Shown piece by piece: positions 23,846 to 33,488 of a stretch of 64,000 nt of DNA; within the stretch, counting starts at the first letter, position 1; every line of letters starts with the position of its first letter. The position numbers and the translations under genes are program-made. The stretch comes from UBA11524 sp034104265. GTDB lineage: Bacteria > Bacillota > Clostridia > Christensenellales > Aristaeellaceae. Below the pieces are notes generated by a model that had not been told where the DNA came from, searched no databases, and was given only the letters and a program-made list of their open reading frames with translations. The stretch is taken from contig JAXEEE010000058.1 in the NCBI GenBank assembly GCA_034104265.1, forward strand, positions 25,989 to 89,988, written 5' to 3'.

Positions 23846-24967
23846 TTGACACAAGACAGTATCACGCTGTTCGCCACGGCGGCCTTCGGCATGGAAGGCA
23901 TCGTCGCGGCGGAACTGAAGCGGTTGAATATGAAAAATGTGACGGCGGAGATGGGCGGCGCGCGCTTCACGGGCACCATGGCGGATGCCTTTTTGTGCAA
24001 CCTTCGTCTGCGCTGCGCCGACCGTGTGCTGATGATTCTGGCAGAGAAGTCCTGTCGTACCTTTGAGGAGTTGTTCCAGCTGGTGAAATCCGTCCCCTGG
24101 GAAGAGCTGCTGCCCGGGGACGCGCGGATCAACATTTCCGGCAAGTGCGCCCGGAGCCAGCTGATGAGCGTACGGGACTGCCAGGCCATTGCCAAGAAGG
24201 CCGTGATCGAGCGGCTGCGCCAGCGCACCCGGCGGGATGTGTTCCCTGAAACGGGCGTGGCCTTCCCCATTGGCGTGGCGCTGCACGGGGACGTGGCCCG
24301 CATTACCCTCGATTTGTCCGGCGAGGCCCTCAACCGCCGGGGCTACCGCACCTGGAACGGCGAGGCGCCTCTGCGGGAAACCCTGGCCGCCGCCCTGGTG
24401 GAGCTGTCCCCCTGGAGACCCGGTATGCGCCTGCACGACCCCTGCTGCGGCACCGGCACGCTGCTGATCGAGGCTGCCTTCCGGCAGGGGCATCGGGCGC
24501 CCGGTCTGACCCGCCGCTTCGCCATGGAGGATTTCCCCTTCTTCTCCCGGGAGGAGGGCGAGGCCATCCGCCGTCAGGCCCGCTTTGACTATGAGCCGGA
24601 GCGCATCAGCGGCATAACCGGCAGCGATATCGACCCCGCCGCCCTCGACCTGGCGGGGCGTCACATCCGGCAGGCGGGCCTGGAGGGAAAAATCACGGTC
24701 ACGCAGCAACCGCTGGAAACCCTCCAATTGCCCGACGAGCAGGGCGTATTCCTGTGCAATCCGCCCTACGGCGAGCGGCTCAGCGACCGAAAAAGCTGCG
24801 AGAAGCTCTACCGGGAAATGCACCGGCTGAAGGATCGCCACCCCGGCTGGAGCCTGTGCGCCATTTCTTCCGATCCTGCCTTTGAGCGGGCCTACGGCAA
24901 GCGCGCGGACAAGAAGCGCCGCCTATACAACGGGCGGCTGGAGTGCGAATTCCTGATTTTCCGGTAA
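23846..24967 (+). CDS. THUMP-domain class I SAM-dependent RNA methyltransferase (RlmL/YpsC-like)
   Basis: The protein probably methylates guanine N2 in 23S rRNA, by analogy with the N-terminal half of RlmL and with Bacillus YpsC. The 373 residues comprise an N-terminal ferredoxin-like/THUMP region (to about 165) and a Rossmann methyltransferase with HDPCCGTGTLLIEAAF, GSDIDPAALDLA and the catalytic LCNPPYGERLS. I chose TTG 23846 because AAAGGAG ends 8 bases before it; a GTG at 23837 overlaps that site. The exact target base is inferred from the family. Confidence 0.9.
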   Translation: MTQDSITLFATAAFGMEGIVAAELKRLNMKNVTAEMGGARFTGTMADAFLCNLRLRCADRVLMILAEKSCRTFEELFQLVKSVPWEELLPGDARINISGKCARSQLMSVRDCQAIAKKAVIERLRQRTRRDVFPETGVAFPIGVALHGDVARITLDLSGEALNRRGYRTWNGEAPLRETLAAALVELSPWRPGMRLHDPCCGTGTLLIEAAFRQGHRAPGLTRRFAMEDFPFFSREEGEAIRRQARFDYEPERISGITGSDIDPAALDLAGRHIRQAGLEGKITVTQQPLETLQLPDEQGVFLCNPPYGERLSDRKSCEKLYREMHRLKDRHPGWSLCAISSDPAFERAYGKRADKKRRLYNGRLECEFLIFR

Positions 24968-25000
24968 GATGCCATTTTGATGAAAGAGGGAGCGATTTCT

Positions 25001-25435
25001 ATGGCTGAGAAGCTGCCCCAGGCTGCACTGGACGTGATGAAGGAGCGGTTCGGCAAGGATTCCCTGATTGCCCTGGCCACCCTGGACGGCACGCGGCCCA
25101 GCGTGCGCACGGTGGACGCGCTCTATGTGGACGGCGCGTTCTACGTCATAACCCACGCGCTGTCCAGCAAGATGAAACAGATTGCGGCCAATCCCGCTGT
25201 GGCCGTCAGCGGCGAGTGGTTCACGGGGCACGGCGTGGGCGAGAACATCGGGCATGTGCGCGCGGAAAAAAATCAGGCCATCGCTGGGAAGCTGCGCGCC
25301 GCCTTCGCCGCCTGGTATGATAATGGCCACACCAACGAGGCTGACCCCAACACCTGCATCCTCCGCATCCGCCTGACCGACGGCGTGCTGTTCTCCCACG
25401 GCACGCGGTATGATCTCGATTTTACAGCAGGCTGA
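25001..25435 (+). CDS. Pyridoxamine 5'-phosphate oxidase-family flavin protein
   Basis: This is a 144-residue split-barrel protein of the PNPOx-like/FMN-binding group, with the conserved opening DSLIALATLDGTRPSVRTVD, the ALYVDGAFYVITHALSSKMK strand pair, NPAVAVSGEWF and a C-terminal ILRIRLTDGVLFSHG. Members bind FMN or F420 and reduce small substrates; the reaction here is unknown. ATG 25001 has GAGGGAG 9 bases upstream. It lies 33 bases after the methyltransferase and probably shares its transcript, which ends at the hairpin at 25454. Confidence 0.85.
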   Translation: MAEKLPQAALDVMKERFGKDSLIALATLDGTRPSVRTVDALYVDGAFYVITHALSSKMKQIAANPAVAVSGEWFTGHGVGENIGHVRAEKNQAIAGKLRAAFAAWYDNGHTNEADPNTCILRIRLTDGVLFSHGTRYDLDFTAG

Positions 25436-25453
25436 TCCATAGACAGGCAAAGG

Positions 25454-25489
25454 AAAAGCATCCGCGGGATTGATCCTGCGGATGCTTTT
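25454..25489. terminator. Bidirectional terminator
   Basis: A long stem (25454-25470 with 25473-25489, one G-T pair; the innermost bases form the loop) has AAAA on one side and TTTT on the other, between converging genes. Confidence 0.92.
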
Positions 25490-25508
25490 TGTCTGCCGGA
25501 AACGGAGA

Positions 25509-27938
25509 TCACTGCGCCGCCGGAAAATACATGCTCTCCTTCAGCGTGATGCCGCTGTCGGCCTGAATCTTGTCCAGAATGCGTTGCCTGTCCTCGCCCT
25601 CGGCCACCACCGGGCGGAAGTCGTTCAGCCCGATGTCCGCCGAGGTGCTGGTCAGTATGGGGATGAATTCCAGCGCGCAGCCGGTGTAAACGTCCCCGTC
25701 GAAGCGGAGGCGCAGCTGTGCCAGCGTTGCGTCGAAGGTGGTCATGTCGTGGGTGCCGCCGAACATCAGATTGCCCAGGCTCCATACGATCAGCGTACCG
25801 TCCACCGTATCCACGCCCTGCACCACGTGGGGGTGTGCGCCGACAACGATGTTCACGTCCGCTGCCGCAGCGGCCTCGGCCATTTCCACCTGCAGGGCGT
25901 TATGGCCGGGGCTGTACTCCGTGCCCCAGTGGCAGGTGTAGATGATCACGTCACAGCCCTGCGCCTTCAGCGCGGCCACATCCTGGGCGATGATCTGCTT
26001 GTTCTGCCGGTAGGTGGTTTCCCGGCATCCGCCGAAGCCGATGCGATGGCCGTCCTTCTCCCACACCCAGGTGTAGCCGTAGCCGCTGTAGGGAACGCCA
26101 GCTTCCTCCAGGGCGGCCCGGGTGGCGTCCCTGCCCGCAGTGCCGTAGTCGATATAGTGGTTGTTGGCAATGTTCACCAGCTCGATGGAGCCCTCGGTCA
26201 GCACACTGGTGTATTCCGGCAGACCACGGAAGCGGTAGAGCTTGTCCGTGTCCTCGCCCTTGCGGGTGTCCTTGAGCACGCACTCCAGATTGATCATGGT
26301 CAGGTCGTCGTTGGCGAAGATCTTCTGCAGCCCGCTGAAGGGGTAATCCATGCCGTTGCGGTTCAGGTAGGCCGGGAAGGCTTCCACCTTGTCCCACCAG
26401 GCTTCCCGGGTGCCGATCACCGCGTCCCCGCCGAAGGTCAGCACCAGCTCCGTCTCCTCCTCGCCAAGCGGCACAGGCTCCACGGCATCGGTGCGATCCA
26501 TGGCCTTCAGCGGATCCCGTCCGCCCGCAACCGCCGCTGCCTCCGCATGTCGCTGCGCCGGGTCATCCAGGATGATCAGCCGGGTATAGTAGGGCAGATG
26601 CGTCCACAGCCAGTAGGCGTTGATGCCGCTCTCGCCCTTGTGCCGGGGCAGGCGCACGCAGCCGTGGGAGGCCTTCTGCCCCAGTGTAGGCGTATAGGGC
26701 GCGAAGTCCTTGTAGCCGGAGGTGCGCCGGTAGGGCAGCTGATGCAACAGGTTGCCCCCGTCGTAGCGGATGACATAGTCGTATTTCTTGCCGTCCATGC
26801 TGAAGGGCTCCAGGTGCTCCACCGTCAGGAAGGATCCCGCCGCCGTCTCCTGAAACAGCTTGTTCTTCGCGATCAGGCCCGTGGACACGTCGATCTCCGC
26901 AATGCGCTCCCCTCGATAAAACACCGCCATCTTCTGCTGCGCCTTGTCCAGCAGAAGACCGTATTCGCAGTTGGGCTGAACCATCTTCAGCCTGCTTTGA
27001 GGAACGTAGCCCTCCACGTATTCTCCTGCCTCATGGTTCCACGCGCCGATGTACACCCAGCCGTCCTCGCGGATTTCCTTCACGTCCACCGCCTGGGACT
27101 GACCGTGCAGCTGCCCCAGGGATTTGCTGGACTTATCCGGCTGCGAATACACCTCTTGGTGCGCCACGAAGCGGATATCCACCACGGCGGAGGGCTTCTG
27201 CATCAGCTGCCAGATGACTTCGTCGCTGTCATCATAGGCAGGAAGATAGTCCCCCGTCACCTGCAGGGGGATTTCCGGCGCGCTGCCGTCCTTCAGCGTC
27301 ACGTGGGTTTCCCTGACCCACGCCGGGTTGTCGCTGACATAATAGCGCAGCACATAGTCCCCGGCGGGGAGCGCGGCCTTCCCTGCCTTGCCGTCCCAGG
27401 TCAGCTTTTTCGGATCCGTGGTGGAGACGGTGTACTTTCTGGTGTACAGCACATTGCCGGGATTCTCTGCCGAGCTGACCTCCATCACCACCGTGCCTGA
27501 GCGCACCAGGCACACCTCCACGAACCAGCCGCTGTCAGCCAGGTACAGCGTGTCGGCTCCGGGCAGGGCGAAGATCACTGCATTTTTGCACCGGGCGAAG
27601 GTCATCTTCCGGGAAATGGAGGTTTTGCTGCCCTCCCGGACAAGGGTGGCCGTCAGTGTCCAGGTGCCGTCGGGAATCCGTTCGTCGTTGTCGCCCAGGC
27701 CGTTCCAGGCAACGCGGTTCTCCCCTGCCGAAACATCCATGGTCCAGTTCAGCCAGTCGTTGTGGCCGTCGTTCACCACCAGGGTCAGACGGCCCGCGTG
27801 AGCCGTAGTGACCGTCAGCTCACAGGCCTGATAGCCCTGAATATCACCCGACCAGCTTACGTCCAGCAGCGTATCCTCCGCCAGGGCGCACAGGGGAAGC
27901 AGCAGGCACGCGGCCAGCAGCATCAGCCATCTTTTCAT
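25509..27938 (-). CDS. Secreted L,D-transpeptidase fused to a CapA-type phosphoesterase-like domain
   Basis: This 809-residue exported protein starts with a signal peptide (MKRWLMLLAACLLLPLCALA). Residues about 25-230 are two beta-sandwich FlgD/Ig-like modules, followed by a small SH3-like part. A YkuD L,D-transpeptidase domain carries the active-site motif SHGCVRLP near residue 424. From about 496 a CapA/poly-gamma-glutamate domain (VLTFGGDAVIGTREAW, MINLECVL, ANNHYIDYG, CHWGTEYSP, VGAHPHVVQG) runs to the end. One half would form 3-3 peptidoglycan cross-links; the other belongs to a metallophosphatase fold linked to capsule anchoring. ATG 27936-27938 has AAGGAGG 12 bases upstream. The fusion is unusual. 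Confidence 0.88.
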   Translation of the reverse strand: MKRWLMLLAACLLLPLCALAEDTLLDVSWSGDIQGYQACELTVTTAHAGRLTLVVNDGHNDWLNWTMDVSAGENRVAWNGLGDNDERIPDGTWTLTATLVREGSKTSISRKMTFARCKNAVIFALPGADTLYLADSGWFVEVCLVRSGTVVMEVSSAENPGNVLYTRKYTVSTTDPKKLTWDGKAGKAALPAGDYVLRYYVSDNPAWVRETHVTLKDGSAPEIPLQVTGDYLPAYDDSDEVIWQLMQKPSAVVDIRFVAHQEVYSQPDKSSKSLGQLHGQSQAVDVKEIREDGWVYIGAWNHEAGEYVEGYVPQSRLKMVQPNCEYGLLLDKAQQKMAVFYRGERIAEIDVSTGLIAKNKLFQETAAGSFLTVEHLEPFSMDGKKYDYVIRYDGGNLLHQLPYRRTSGYKDFAPYTPTLGQKASHGCVRLPRHKGESGINAYWLWTHLPYYTRLIILDDPAQRHAEAAAVAGGRDPLKAMDRTDAVEPVPLGEEETELVLTFGGDAVIGTREAWWDKVEAFPAYLNRNGMDYPFSGLQKIFANDDLTMINLECVLKDTRKGEDTDKLYRFRGLPEYTSVLTEGSIELVNIANNHYIDYGTAGRDATRAALEEAGVPYSGYGYTWVWEKDGHRIGFGGCRETTYRQNKQIIAQDVAALKAQGCDVIIYTCHWGTEYSPGHNALQVEMAEAAAAADVNIVVGAHPHVVQGVDTVDGTLIVWSLGNLMFGGTHDMTTFDATLAQLRLRFDGDVYTGCALEFIPILTSTSADIGLNDFRPVVAEGEDRQRILDKIQADSGITLKESMYFPAAQ

Positions 27939-27970
27939 CGGCAGGGTCAGCCTCCTTGGTATTGCTTGCA

Positions 27971-28807
27971 TCATTCGGGCTTGGGAACGCCGGCATTGAA
28001 CCGGTTCAGCATTTGGGCCGCCGCAATGCCCAGGCACAGGCAGCCCAGGTTGATCAGGCATGTGCTGATACTGGCGGCAAAGCTGCCAAAGGGAATAATG
28101 ACCACCGTCGCAGCCGTCACAATGCCAATAATCCCATGGAACATGGGTGCATAGTGGGTTTCCATCAGCCGGGTGATGGCCCGGGCCAGCAGGATGACTG
28201 TGGCCAGCGCGCCCAGGCCCGCGGGGACAAGAACCGCCGGATCCAGCCTGCCCAACCCTGCCACGAAGGGTGTGTACAGCCCCAGAGGCATCAGCAGCGT
28301 GGAGAAGCTCATCCCCGGTGCGATCACGGATAGCGCAAGACAGAAGCCACAGAAGAGGTACCACCCGAAGCCGGGCTCAATGCGCACCTGCACCACCCGC
28401 AGCCCCGTCAGCAGCGCCAGCGTCACCGCGAAGGCAATGCCCAGGGCGATCCAGGAGGATTTGCCTCTCCCGCGCTCTCCCGCCTCCCGCAGGAGCGATG
28501 GCAGCATGCCGCCGATCAGCCCCACAAACAGGCATACCGACGGATCCGGGTAGGCCTCCAGCAGAAAGCCCAGGAGCCTTGCAATGCCCAGGAAGCCCAG
28601 TGCCACGCCCGCCAGTACCGGCAGAAGCAGCCGCATGTTCTCCCGGAAGGCGCGAACAGGGTGGGCCAGCAGGGCCATCACTGGCTGATACACACCGAAC
28701 ACCACCATCAGCACGCCCCCGGAAACCCCGGGCAGTACCGCCCCCGTGCCGATCACCGCGCCCCGCAGCAGCCGCATCATCGGGCCGGCCTGCCGTTTTT
28801 CTGACAT
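27971..28807 (-). CDS. DUF368 membrane protein, probable polyprenyl-phosphate transporter
   Basis: This 278-residue membrane protein has about eight helices. It opens with RGAVIGTGAVLPGVSGGVL and repeats the motif in the second half as LALSVIAPGMSFSTLLMPLG, the inverted-repeat signature of DUF368. Members (PopT) have been linked to recycling undecaprenyl phosphate across the membrane for cell wall synthesis. ATG 28805-28807 follows GGGAGGG, and a good promoter lies at 28853-28881. It sits 32 bases upstream of the L,D-transpeptidase gene, so the two probably form an envelope operon. Confidence 0.88.
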   Translation of the reverse strand: MSEKRQAGPMMRLLRGAVIGTGAVLPGVSGGVLMVVFGVYQPVMALLAHPVRAFRENMRLLLPVLAGVALGFLGIARLLGFLLEAYPDPSVCLFVGLIGGMLPSLLREAGERGRGKSSWIALGIAFAVTLALLTGLRVVQVRIEPGFGWYLFCGFCLALSVIAPGMSFSTLLMPLGLYTPFVAGLGRLDPAVLVPAGLGALATVILLARAITRLMETHYAPMFHGIIGIVTAATVVIIPFGSFAASISTCLINLGCLCLGIAAAQMLNRFNAGVPKPE

Positions 28808-28852
28808 TCGCTGTCCCTCCCGCATGCGTCGGATTTTCGTCACTGCTTTCCC

Positions 28853-28881
28853 ATCATAGCAGGTTGACGGCATCCCGTCAA
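28853..28881 (-). promoter_or_regulatory. Promoter of the DUF368/L,D-transpeptidase operon
   Basis: On the minus strand the -35 is TTGACG (28876-28881) and the -10 is TATGAT (28853-28858), with a 17-bp spacer. Confidence 0.75.
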
Positions 28882-28998
28882 TTCTGCTGAATCAACATTT
28901 TACATGTTGCCCGCGTTTCAGCCGTTCCATCATACAGGACGCTGCGCACCTGCTGCAGGTTCACTGCGGGCAAAATTTTGTGCGTATGTCCGGCATAC

Positions 28999-29032
28999 AA
29001 AAAAGGATATGCAGGATCGTGCCTGCATATCC
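28999..29032 (-). terminator. Terminator of the leucine-rich-repeat protein gene
   Basis: An 11-bp stem GGATATGCAGG/CCTGCATATCC (29032-29022 with 29015-29005) is followed by TTTTTT (29004-28999) on the minus strand. Confidence 0.92.
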
Positions 29033-29074
29033 CATGCGCCGCCCGCCGGTATCACGCCGGTGGGCTGACGCGTC

Positions 29075-32000
29075 TTATTCCGCCACAAAATGCATCAGCA
29101 TGGAGTCGAAATAATTCAGATCGCACCCCTCCTCGGTCAGGATTACGTTCAGCGGCGTGCCGTAATAGTCAATGATGAAGGCGTCCGCCTCGCCATCCTC
29201 CGTAGTGACGCGCTGCTGCGTCCAGGTCAGCCCCGAAACCATCGCGCCGGACAGGACGAAATCTGCCGTACCGTTCTCATGGAAGGTGAGCGAATACTCC
29301 ATGCCGCCCAGCATGGAAGCGCTCATGGTGTAGCCCTGTACGTCTGCGGTCTCCAGGACGTACTTGACCTCCAGCCGGTCGGAGAAATCATTGGCGCCTC
29401 CGGCGGCGGGATGCTCGGTCTCGGCAGGGGCAACAGGCGCAGAAGCTTCACCGTCCCTGGTGAAGACAATCTTCACGCCGTCCTCTTCCATGCAGAGGGT
29501 GCCGTTTCCCTGGAGAACAGCCTGCGTGCCGTCAATCAGGGCCACGCCGCCGCTGACCGTCCAGGTGCCGGTGTCCTCCTCTTCACCGTCGAACAGGGTC
29601 ATCGTGCCGTCCTCGTTGAAGGTCAGCTGCATGACCAGGCCGAAGTCCGCCAGGCTGAAGGCGGAGCCTTCCATTTCCATGGTCTGGCCGTACCAGGTGC
29701 CAAAGAAGGCTGCACCTCCATCGCCCACAGGGGCGGCAGGCGCAGGCGTGGACACCGGCGCGGAGGCTTCATCCTCGCGGGTGAAGATTACCTTCGTGCC
29801 GTCCTCTTCCATACAGAGGGTGCCGTCCGCCTGGAGAACAGCCTGCGAGCCGTCAATCAGGGCCACACCCCCGCTGACCGTCCAGGCTCCGGTGTCCTCC
29901 TCTTCGCCGTCGAACAGGGTCATCGTGCCGTCCTCGTTGAAGGTCAGCTGCATGACGATGCCGAAGTCCGCCAGACTGAAGGCGGAGCCTTCCATTTCCA
30001 TGGTCTGGCCGTACCAGGTGCCAAGGAAGGCTGAACCTTCATAGCCCACGGGTACGGCAGGGGCGGGCGTGGACACCGGTGCGGAGCCTTCGCCCTCACG
30101 GGTGAAGATGACCTTCGTGCCGTCGACTTCCAGGGACAGGGAGCCGTCGTCAAGCAGCACGCCCTGCATGGTATCGACTGTGATCACACCGCCGCTGACC
30201 GTCCAGGTGGATGCTTCTTCCTCTTCGCCGTCAAACATGAGCAGCGTGCCGTCCTCGTTAAGGGTCAGCTGCATGACAATGCCGAAGTCCGCCAGACTGA
30301 ACGCGGAGCCTTCCATTTCCATGGTCAGGCCGATCCACAAGCCCAGGTAGGGTTCACCCTCCGGGCCGACGGGCACGGCAGGCGCAGGCGTAGCGGTAGG
30401 TTCAGGGGTGGGCATGGGCTCGCTCTTCACAGCCGAAAGCAACGCATCCACATTGGGCATCCGGGAAGCGTCGGTGATGCACTTCTCCAGGGAGAAAGCT
30501 TCCGTCTGATCCATGTTCAGGAATGCGTATTCGCTGACATTCTCCACATACCCGCCCAGATACACCGTCTCCAGGCTTGCGCAGCTGTCAAATACATACC
30601 GGTCGATATTCCGCACGCCGTTGACGAACACGACCTCCCGCAGGCTGATGCAACCGGAGAACAGGCCCTCGGGCAGATTCTCGATAGGCGCGTAGCAGAT
30701 CACGGTTTCCAGCGTATCGCAGTTCTGGAAGGCATACATGGGAATGTCCGTGTAGGTTTCCGGGATCACCAGGGACACGACGGGCAGCTCCACGTCGAAA
30801 TTGTCGCCCCAGCAGGCGCGGCTCATCATGTTGCCGCCGATCATGGTCAGCTGCACGCCGTCGATCTCCCGGGGCAGGTACAGGTTCAGCTCATAACCCT
30901 GGTACGCATCCAGACGGGCATATTCCTCGTCATACCAGAAATCGTCGCCGGGCAGGGCTGCATAGGGCATGGCAACAACCTGCGCAGGTTCCTCGCCCAG
31001 GCGCGGCACGGGGTTGTACCAGGCCCGTCCTGCCAGTGCGGACAGGGTGCGCACCTGCTCTTTCGTGGCGTCGGGGGCAGCGTAAAGTTCCGCCACACCG
31101 GCCAGCATATCCGCCATGTCCTGGGGCAGCAGTGCGGGATCACACAGCACAGTCAGCTTCTCCAGCCCTGTGCAGCCATCCAGCGCGCCGGAACCGATGC
31201 TGGTCAGGGACGCGGGCAGGGTCAGCTCCGTGATGCCGGTGCAGCCCCTGAACGCGCCCGCGCCGATGGACGTCAGCGATTCGGGCAGCGTCATTTCCGT
31301 GATGTTCACGCAGTTGCGGAAGGCCTCATCACCAATGGTGGTGATGGACGGGAACATTTCCACATAGGCCACGCTGCTGTCGGCAAAGGCTTCCGCGCCG
31401 ATGGTGGTGAACCAGCCGCAGTGGTGGGGATAGAAGGAACGAATGGTCTGATTGCCCTTGAACAGGCAGTCTCCCAGGGCAGTGATATCGATGTCGCCAT
31501 CGGCAGCCCAGACGGTCAGATCGGGCTGATCTCCATGATAGGCCGTCCACATGCCGTTCTCGATGGTGGTCACGTCCACGCTATCGACAGGATAGGAGGC
31601 CACGCCGCCGCTGATGGGATTGTTGATCCACACGGTGCAGTCCGGGCACTGCTCCGCCAGCATGGCTGCGTAAGCATCGCGGTTCCCGAGGCTGCTGTCC
31701 CAGGGCAGATCCAGATCGGCCACCTGCGTATCGGCAAAGGCATCGGCGGCAATGTCGATGGGCTGATACAGGTCGAAGGCCATGTAGTTCAGGAAGGTGC
31801 CCGCAAAGGCCCGGGAGCCGATGCGCTCCACGTTAGCGCCCAGGTACAGCTCCTCGCACCAGGCGCTCTCAAAGGCATTATCGCCGATGACGCGAACCGT
31901 GGAGGGCAGGCTGAGGATCGATGCCTGCGCGTAACGGAAGGCCCCCGCGCCAATCTCCTCCAGACCCTCGCTCCAGTCGATCCGGCTGGGCTGGGCATTC

Positions 32001-32893
32001 ATGAAGCCGTTGTCGCCGATCACCCGCAGGGTTGTGGGAAGGCTGAGGTAATCCATGTTGCTGGCCTGCTGGAAGGCAGCTTCCTCAATGCGCTCCAGCC
32101 CCTCGGGCAGGATCAGTGCGTAGACGGAATAATCGCCGCGGAAGGCATCCTGGCCGATGGCCTTCACCGCCACGCCGCCGATGCTGGCGGGAATCTCCAG
32201 CCAGGCATGGAACTCGGTGTAGCTGTTAATCGTCCCGGTGGACGCGTCGAAGTCGAACCAGTCCTCATTGCCCTCCGCAGGGCGGGCTACGGCGTTCTTC
32301 CCGCTGGGCTGCAGACGGTCGGCGGCGTCGTTGGCATCGGCCAGGGCGGCAGCATAGGCCTCCAGCTGATCGTCGGGGACATAGATCACGCAGTCCTCCG
32401 GCAGCAGGTTGAAGCACCAGTCCTCCGTCAGAAAGAGGGGGCATTCGCCTTCGAAGCAGATCTCCCGCAGATTGTCGCAGGCGCGGAAGGCGGCGTTTAC
32501 CGCGCGGACGCTGGAGGGCACGGTAACGCTGGTCAGCGCCGGGCAGTAGCTAAAGTTGCCGTAGCCGATGTACTCCAGCCCGTCATTGAGGCGCACCTCC
32601 GTCAGACCGCTCATGTAGCTGACGGCAGAATCCTGCAGCGCGCGCAGGGTGTCCGGCATGGTCAGAGAGGTCACGTCGTTCCTGCTGTCAAAGGCTCTGC
32701 TGCGGATGGCGGTTACCTCGCAGCCGTCCACCTCAGCAGGGATGACCACGTCACCGGCAAGATCGCCGCTGACATTGAGGCACAGGTTGTACGCGTCATA
32801 GGCCCAGACGGCCTCCTCCGCCAGGGCGGGCGCGCCAAAGGCAAGCAACGTCAGGGCCAGTAGCATCCAGAGAACCCGCTGCATCTGTTTCAT
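29075..32893 (-). CDS. Large secreted BspA-like leucine-rich-repeat protein with three C-terminal repeat modules
   Basis: This 1272-residue exported protein begins with a signal peptide (RVLWMLLALTLLAFGAPALA). The first 860 residues hold many BspA-type leucine-rich repeats (LRR_5), such as FRNCVNITEMTLPESLTSIG, GAFRGCTGITELTLPASLTS and AFQNCDTLETVICYAP. A Pro/Thr-rich linker (MPTPEPTATPAPAVPVG) leads to three near-identical 107-residue modules (GTWYGQTMEMEGSAFSLADF ... KVIFTRE) and a fourth diverged one at the end. No LPxTG motif or C-terminal helix is visible, so the cell attachment is unclear. BspA-type proteins often bind host or fibre surfaces. ATG 32891-32893 is followed directly by the signal peptide. 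Confidence 0.88.
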   Translation of the reverse strand: MKQMQRVLWMLLALTLLAFGAPALAEEAVWAYDAYNLCLNVSGDLAGDVVIPAEVDGCEVTAIRSRAFDSRNDVTSLTMPDTLRALQDSAVSYMSGLTEVRLNDGLEYIGYGNFSYCPALTSVTVPSSVRAVNAAFRACDNLREICFEGECPLFLTEDWCFNLLPEDCVIYVPDDQLEAYAAALADANDAADRLQPSGKNAVARPAEGNEDWFDFDASTGTINSYTEFHAWLEIPASIGGVAVKAIGQDAFRGDYSVYALILPEGLERIEEAAFQQASNMDYLSLPTTLRVIGDNGFMNAQPSRIDWSEGLEEIGAGAFRYAQASILSLPSTVRVIGDNAFESAWCEELYLGANVERIGSRAFAGTFLNYMAFDLYQPIDIAADAFADTQVADLDLPWDSSLGNRDAYAAMLAEQCPDCTVWINNPISGGVASYPVDSVDVTTIENGMWTAYHGDQPDLTVWAADGDIDITALGDCLFKGNQTIRSFYPHHCGWFTTIGAEAFADSSVAYVEMFPSITTIGDEAFRNCVNITEMTLPESLTSIGAGAFRGCTGITELTLPASLTSIGSGALDGCTGLEKLTVLCDPALLPQDMADMLAGVAELYAAPDATKEQVRTLSALAGRAWYNPVPRLGEEPAQVVAMPYAALPGDDFWYDEEYARLDAYQGYELNLYLPREIDGVQLTMIGGNMMSRACWGDNFDVELPVVSLVIPETYTDIPMYAFQNCDTLETVICYAPIENLPEGLFSGCISLREVVFVNGVRNIDRYVFDSCASLETVYLGGYVENVSEYAFLNMDQTEAFSLEKCITDASRMPNVDALLSAVKSEPMPTPEPTATPAPAVPVGPEGEPYLGLWIGLTMEMEGSAFSLADFGIVMQLTLNEDGTLLMFDGEEEEASTWTVSGGVITVDTMQGVLLDDGSLSLEVDGTKVIFTREGEGSAPVSTPAPAVPVGYEGSAFLGTWYGQTMEMEGSAFSLADFGIVMQLTFNEDGTMTLFDGEEEDTGAWTVSGGVALIDGSQAVLQADGTLCMEEDGTKVIFTREDEASAPVSTPAPAAPVGDGGAAFFGTWYGQTMEMEGSAFSLADFGLVMQLTFNEDGTMTLFDGEEEDTGTWTVSGGVALIDGTQAVLQGNGTLCMEEDGVKIVFTRDGEASAPVAPAETEHPAAGGANDFSDRLEVKYVLETADVQGYTMSASMLGGMEYSLTFHENGTADFVLSGAMVSGLTWTQQRVTTEDGEADAFIIDYYGTPLNVILTEEGCDLNYFDSMLMHFVAE
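29430..30350 (-). repeat. Three tandem 321-bp repeats
   Basis: The segment beginning GCGGAGCCTTCCATTTCCAT recurs at 29661, 29982 and about 30303, each 321 bp (107 codons) apart with few differences. The unit boundaries are approximate. Such near-identity indicates recent duplication or gene conversion. Confidence 0.88.
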
Positions 32894-32945
32894 GTTCTTC
32901 CATCCTTTCCGTTCAATCAATCGTGTACAATGCTGCAATGCGTTG

Positions 32946-33488
32946 TCACTCCTTTTCCAGAAGCGACAGGCAGTCTTCAAACGCATCATAGGGGTTCGCT
33001 CCCTCGCTGCACACGGATGCAATGCCCCCGCCAAAGACGTCCATATAATTCACGGGCATATACACAAGCGTCAGCACCTCATCCTCCGAGGGCAGCACCG
33101 ATTCAATGACATTGCTTGCATCGCAGGACAAAACACCGGAATTCCTGTTCAGCGTGAAGTGGCCGTAGAAGATCTGCGAGTTGGCCAGCGTGGTGAAAAC
33201 AGCCATGCTCTCAAAGGATTCATCCATGACCCGCAGCGGAGAATAAGCCGATACACAAAGCATGTCATCGTACAGGAAAATGGTCACCTCGGTGCTTCCC
33301 AGTTCGCTGTTCAGGTCAAAGCTCATGTCGAAGCATTGCATCACAGCACGGTATTCGTAATCAATCGATGCGCTGTCAAGCGCGCTGCGGACGACCTGCT
33401 CCAGCATACCCACCGTGTCCTCCGCAGACGCGCAGCCCATGGCTGTCAGCATGCACAGTGCCGTCAGCATCGCCAGGAATTTCTTCAT
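32946..33488 (-). CDS. Small secreted protein of unknown function
   Basis: I do not recognise this 180-residue protein. It has a signal peptide (MKKFLAMLTALCMLTAMGCASAED). The Cys at the end of AMGC could be a lipid-attachment site, although the -3 residue is atypical; cleavage after ASA is the alternative. The mature part is acidic, predicted soluble, with no known motif. ATG 33486-33488 has GGAGGAGGAG upstream and an extended -10 promoter at 33574-33582. The large repeat protein follows 52 bases later, so the two exported proteins are probably cotranscribed. Confidence 0.75.
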   Translation of the reverse strand: MKKFLAMLTALCMLTAMGCASAEDTVGMLEQVVRSALDSASIDYEYRAVMQCFDMSFDLNSELGSTEVTIFLYDDMLCVSAYSPLRVMDESFESMAVFTTLANSQIFYGHFTLNRNSGVLSCDASNVIESVLPSEDEVLTLVYMPVNYMDVFGGGIASVCSEGANPYDAFEDCLSLLEKE

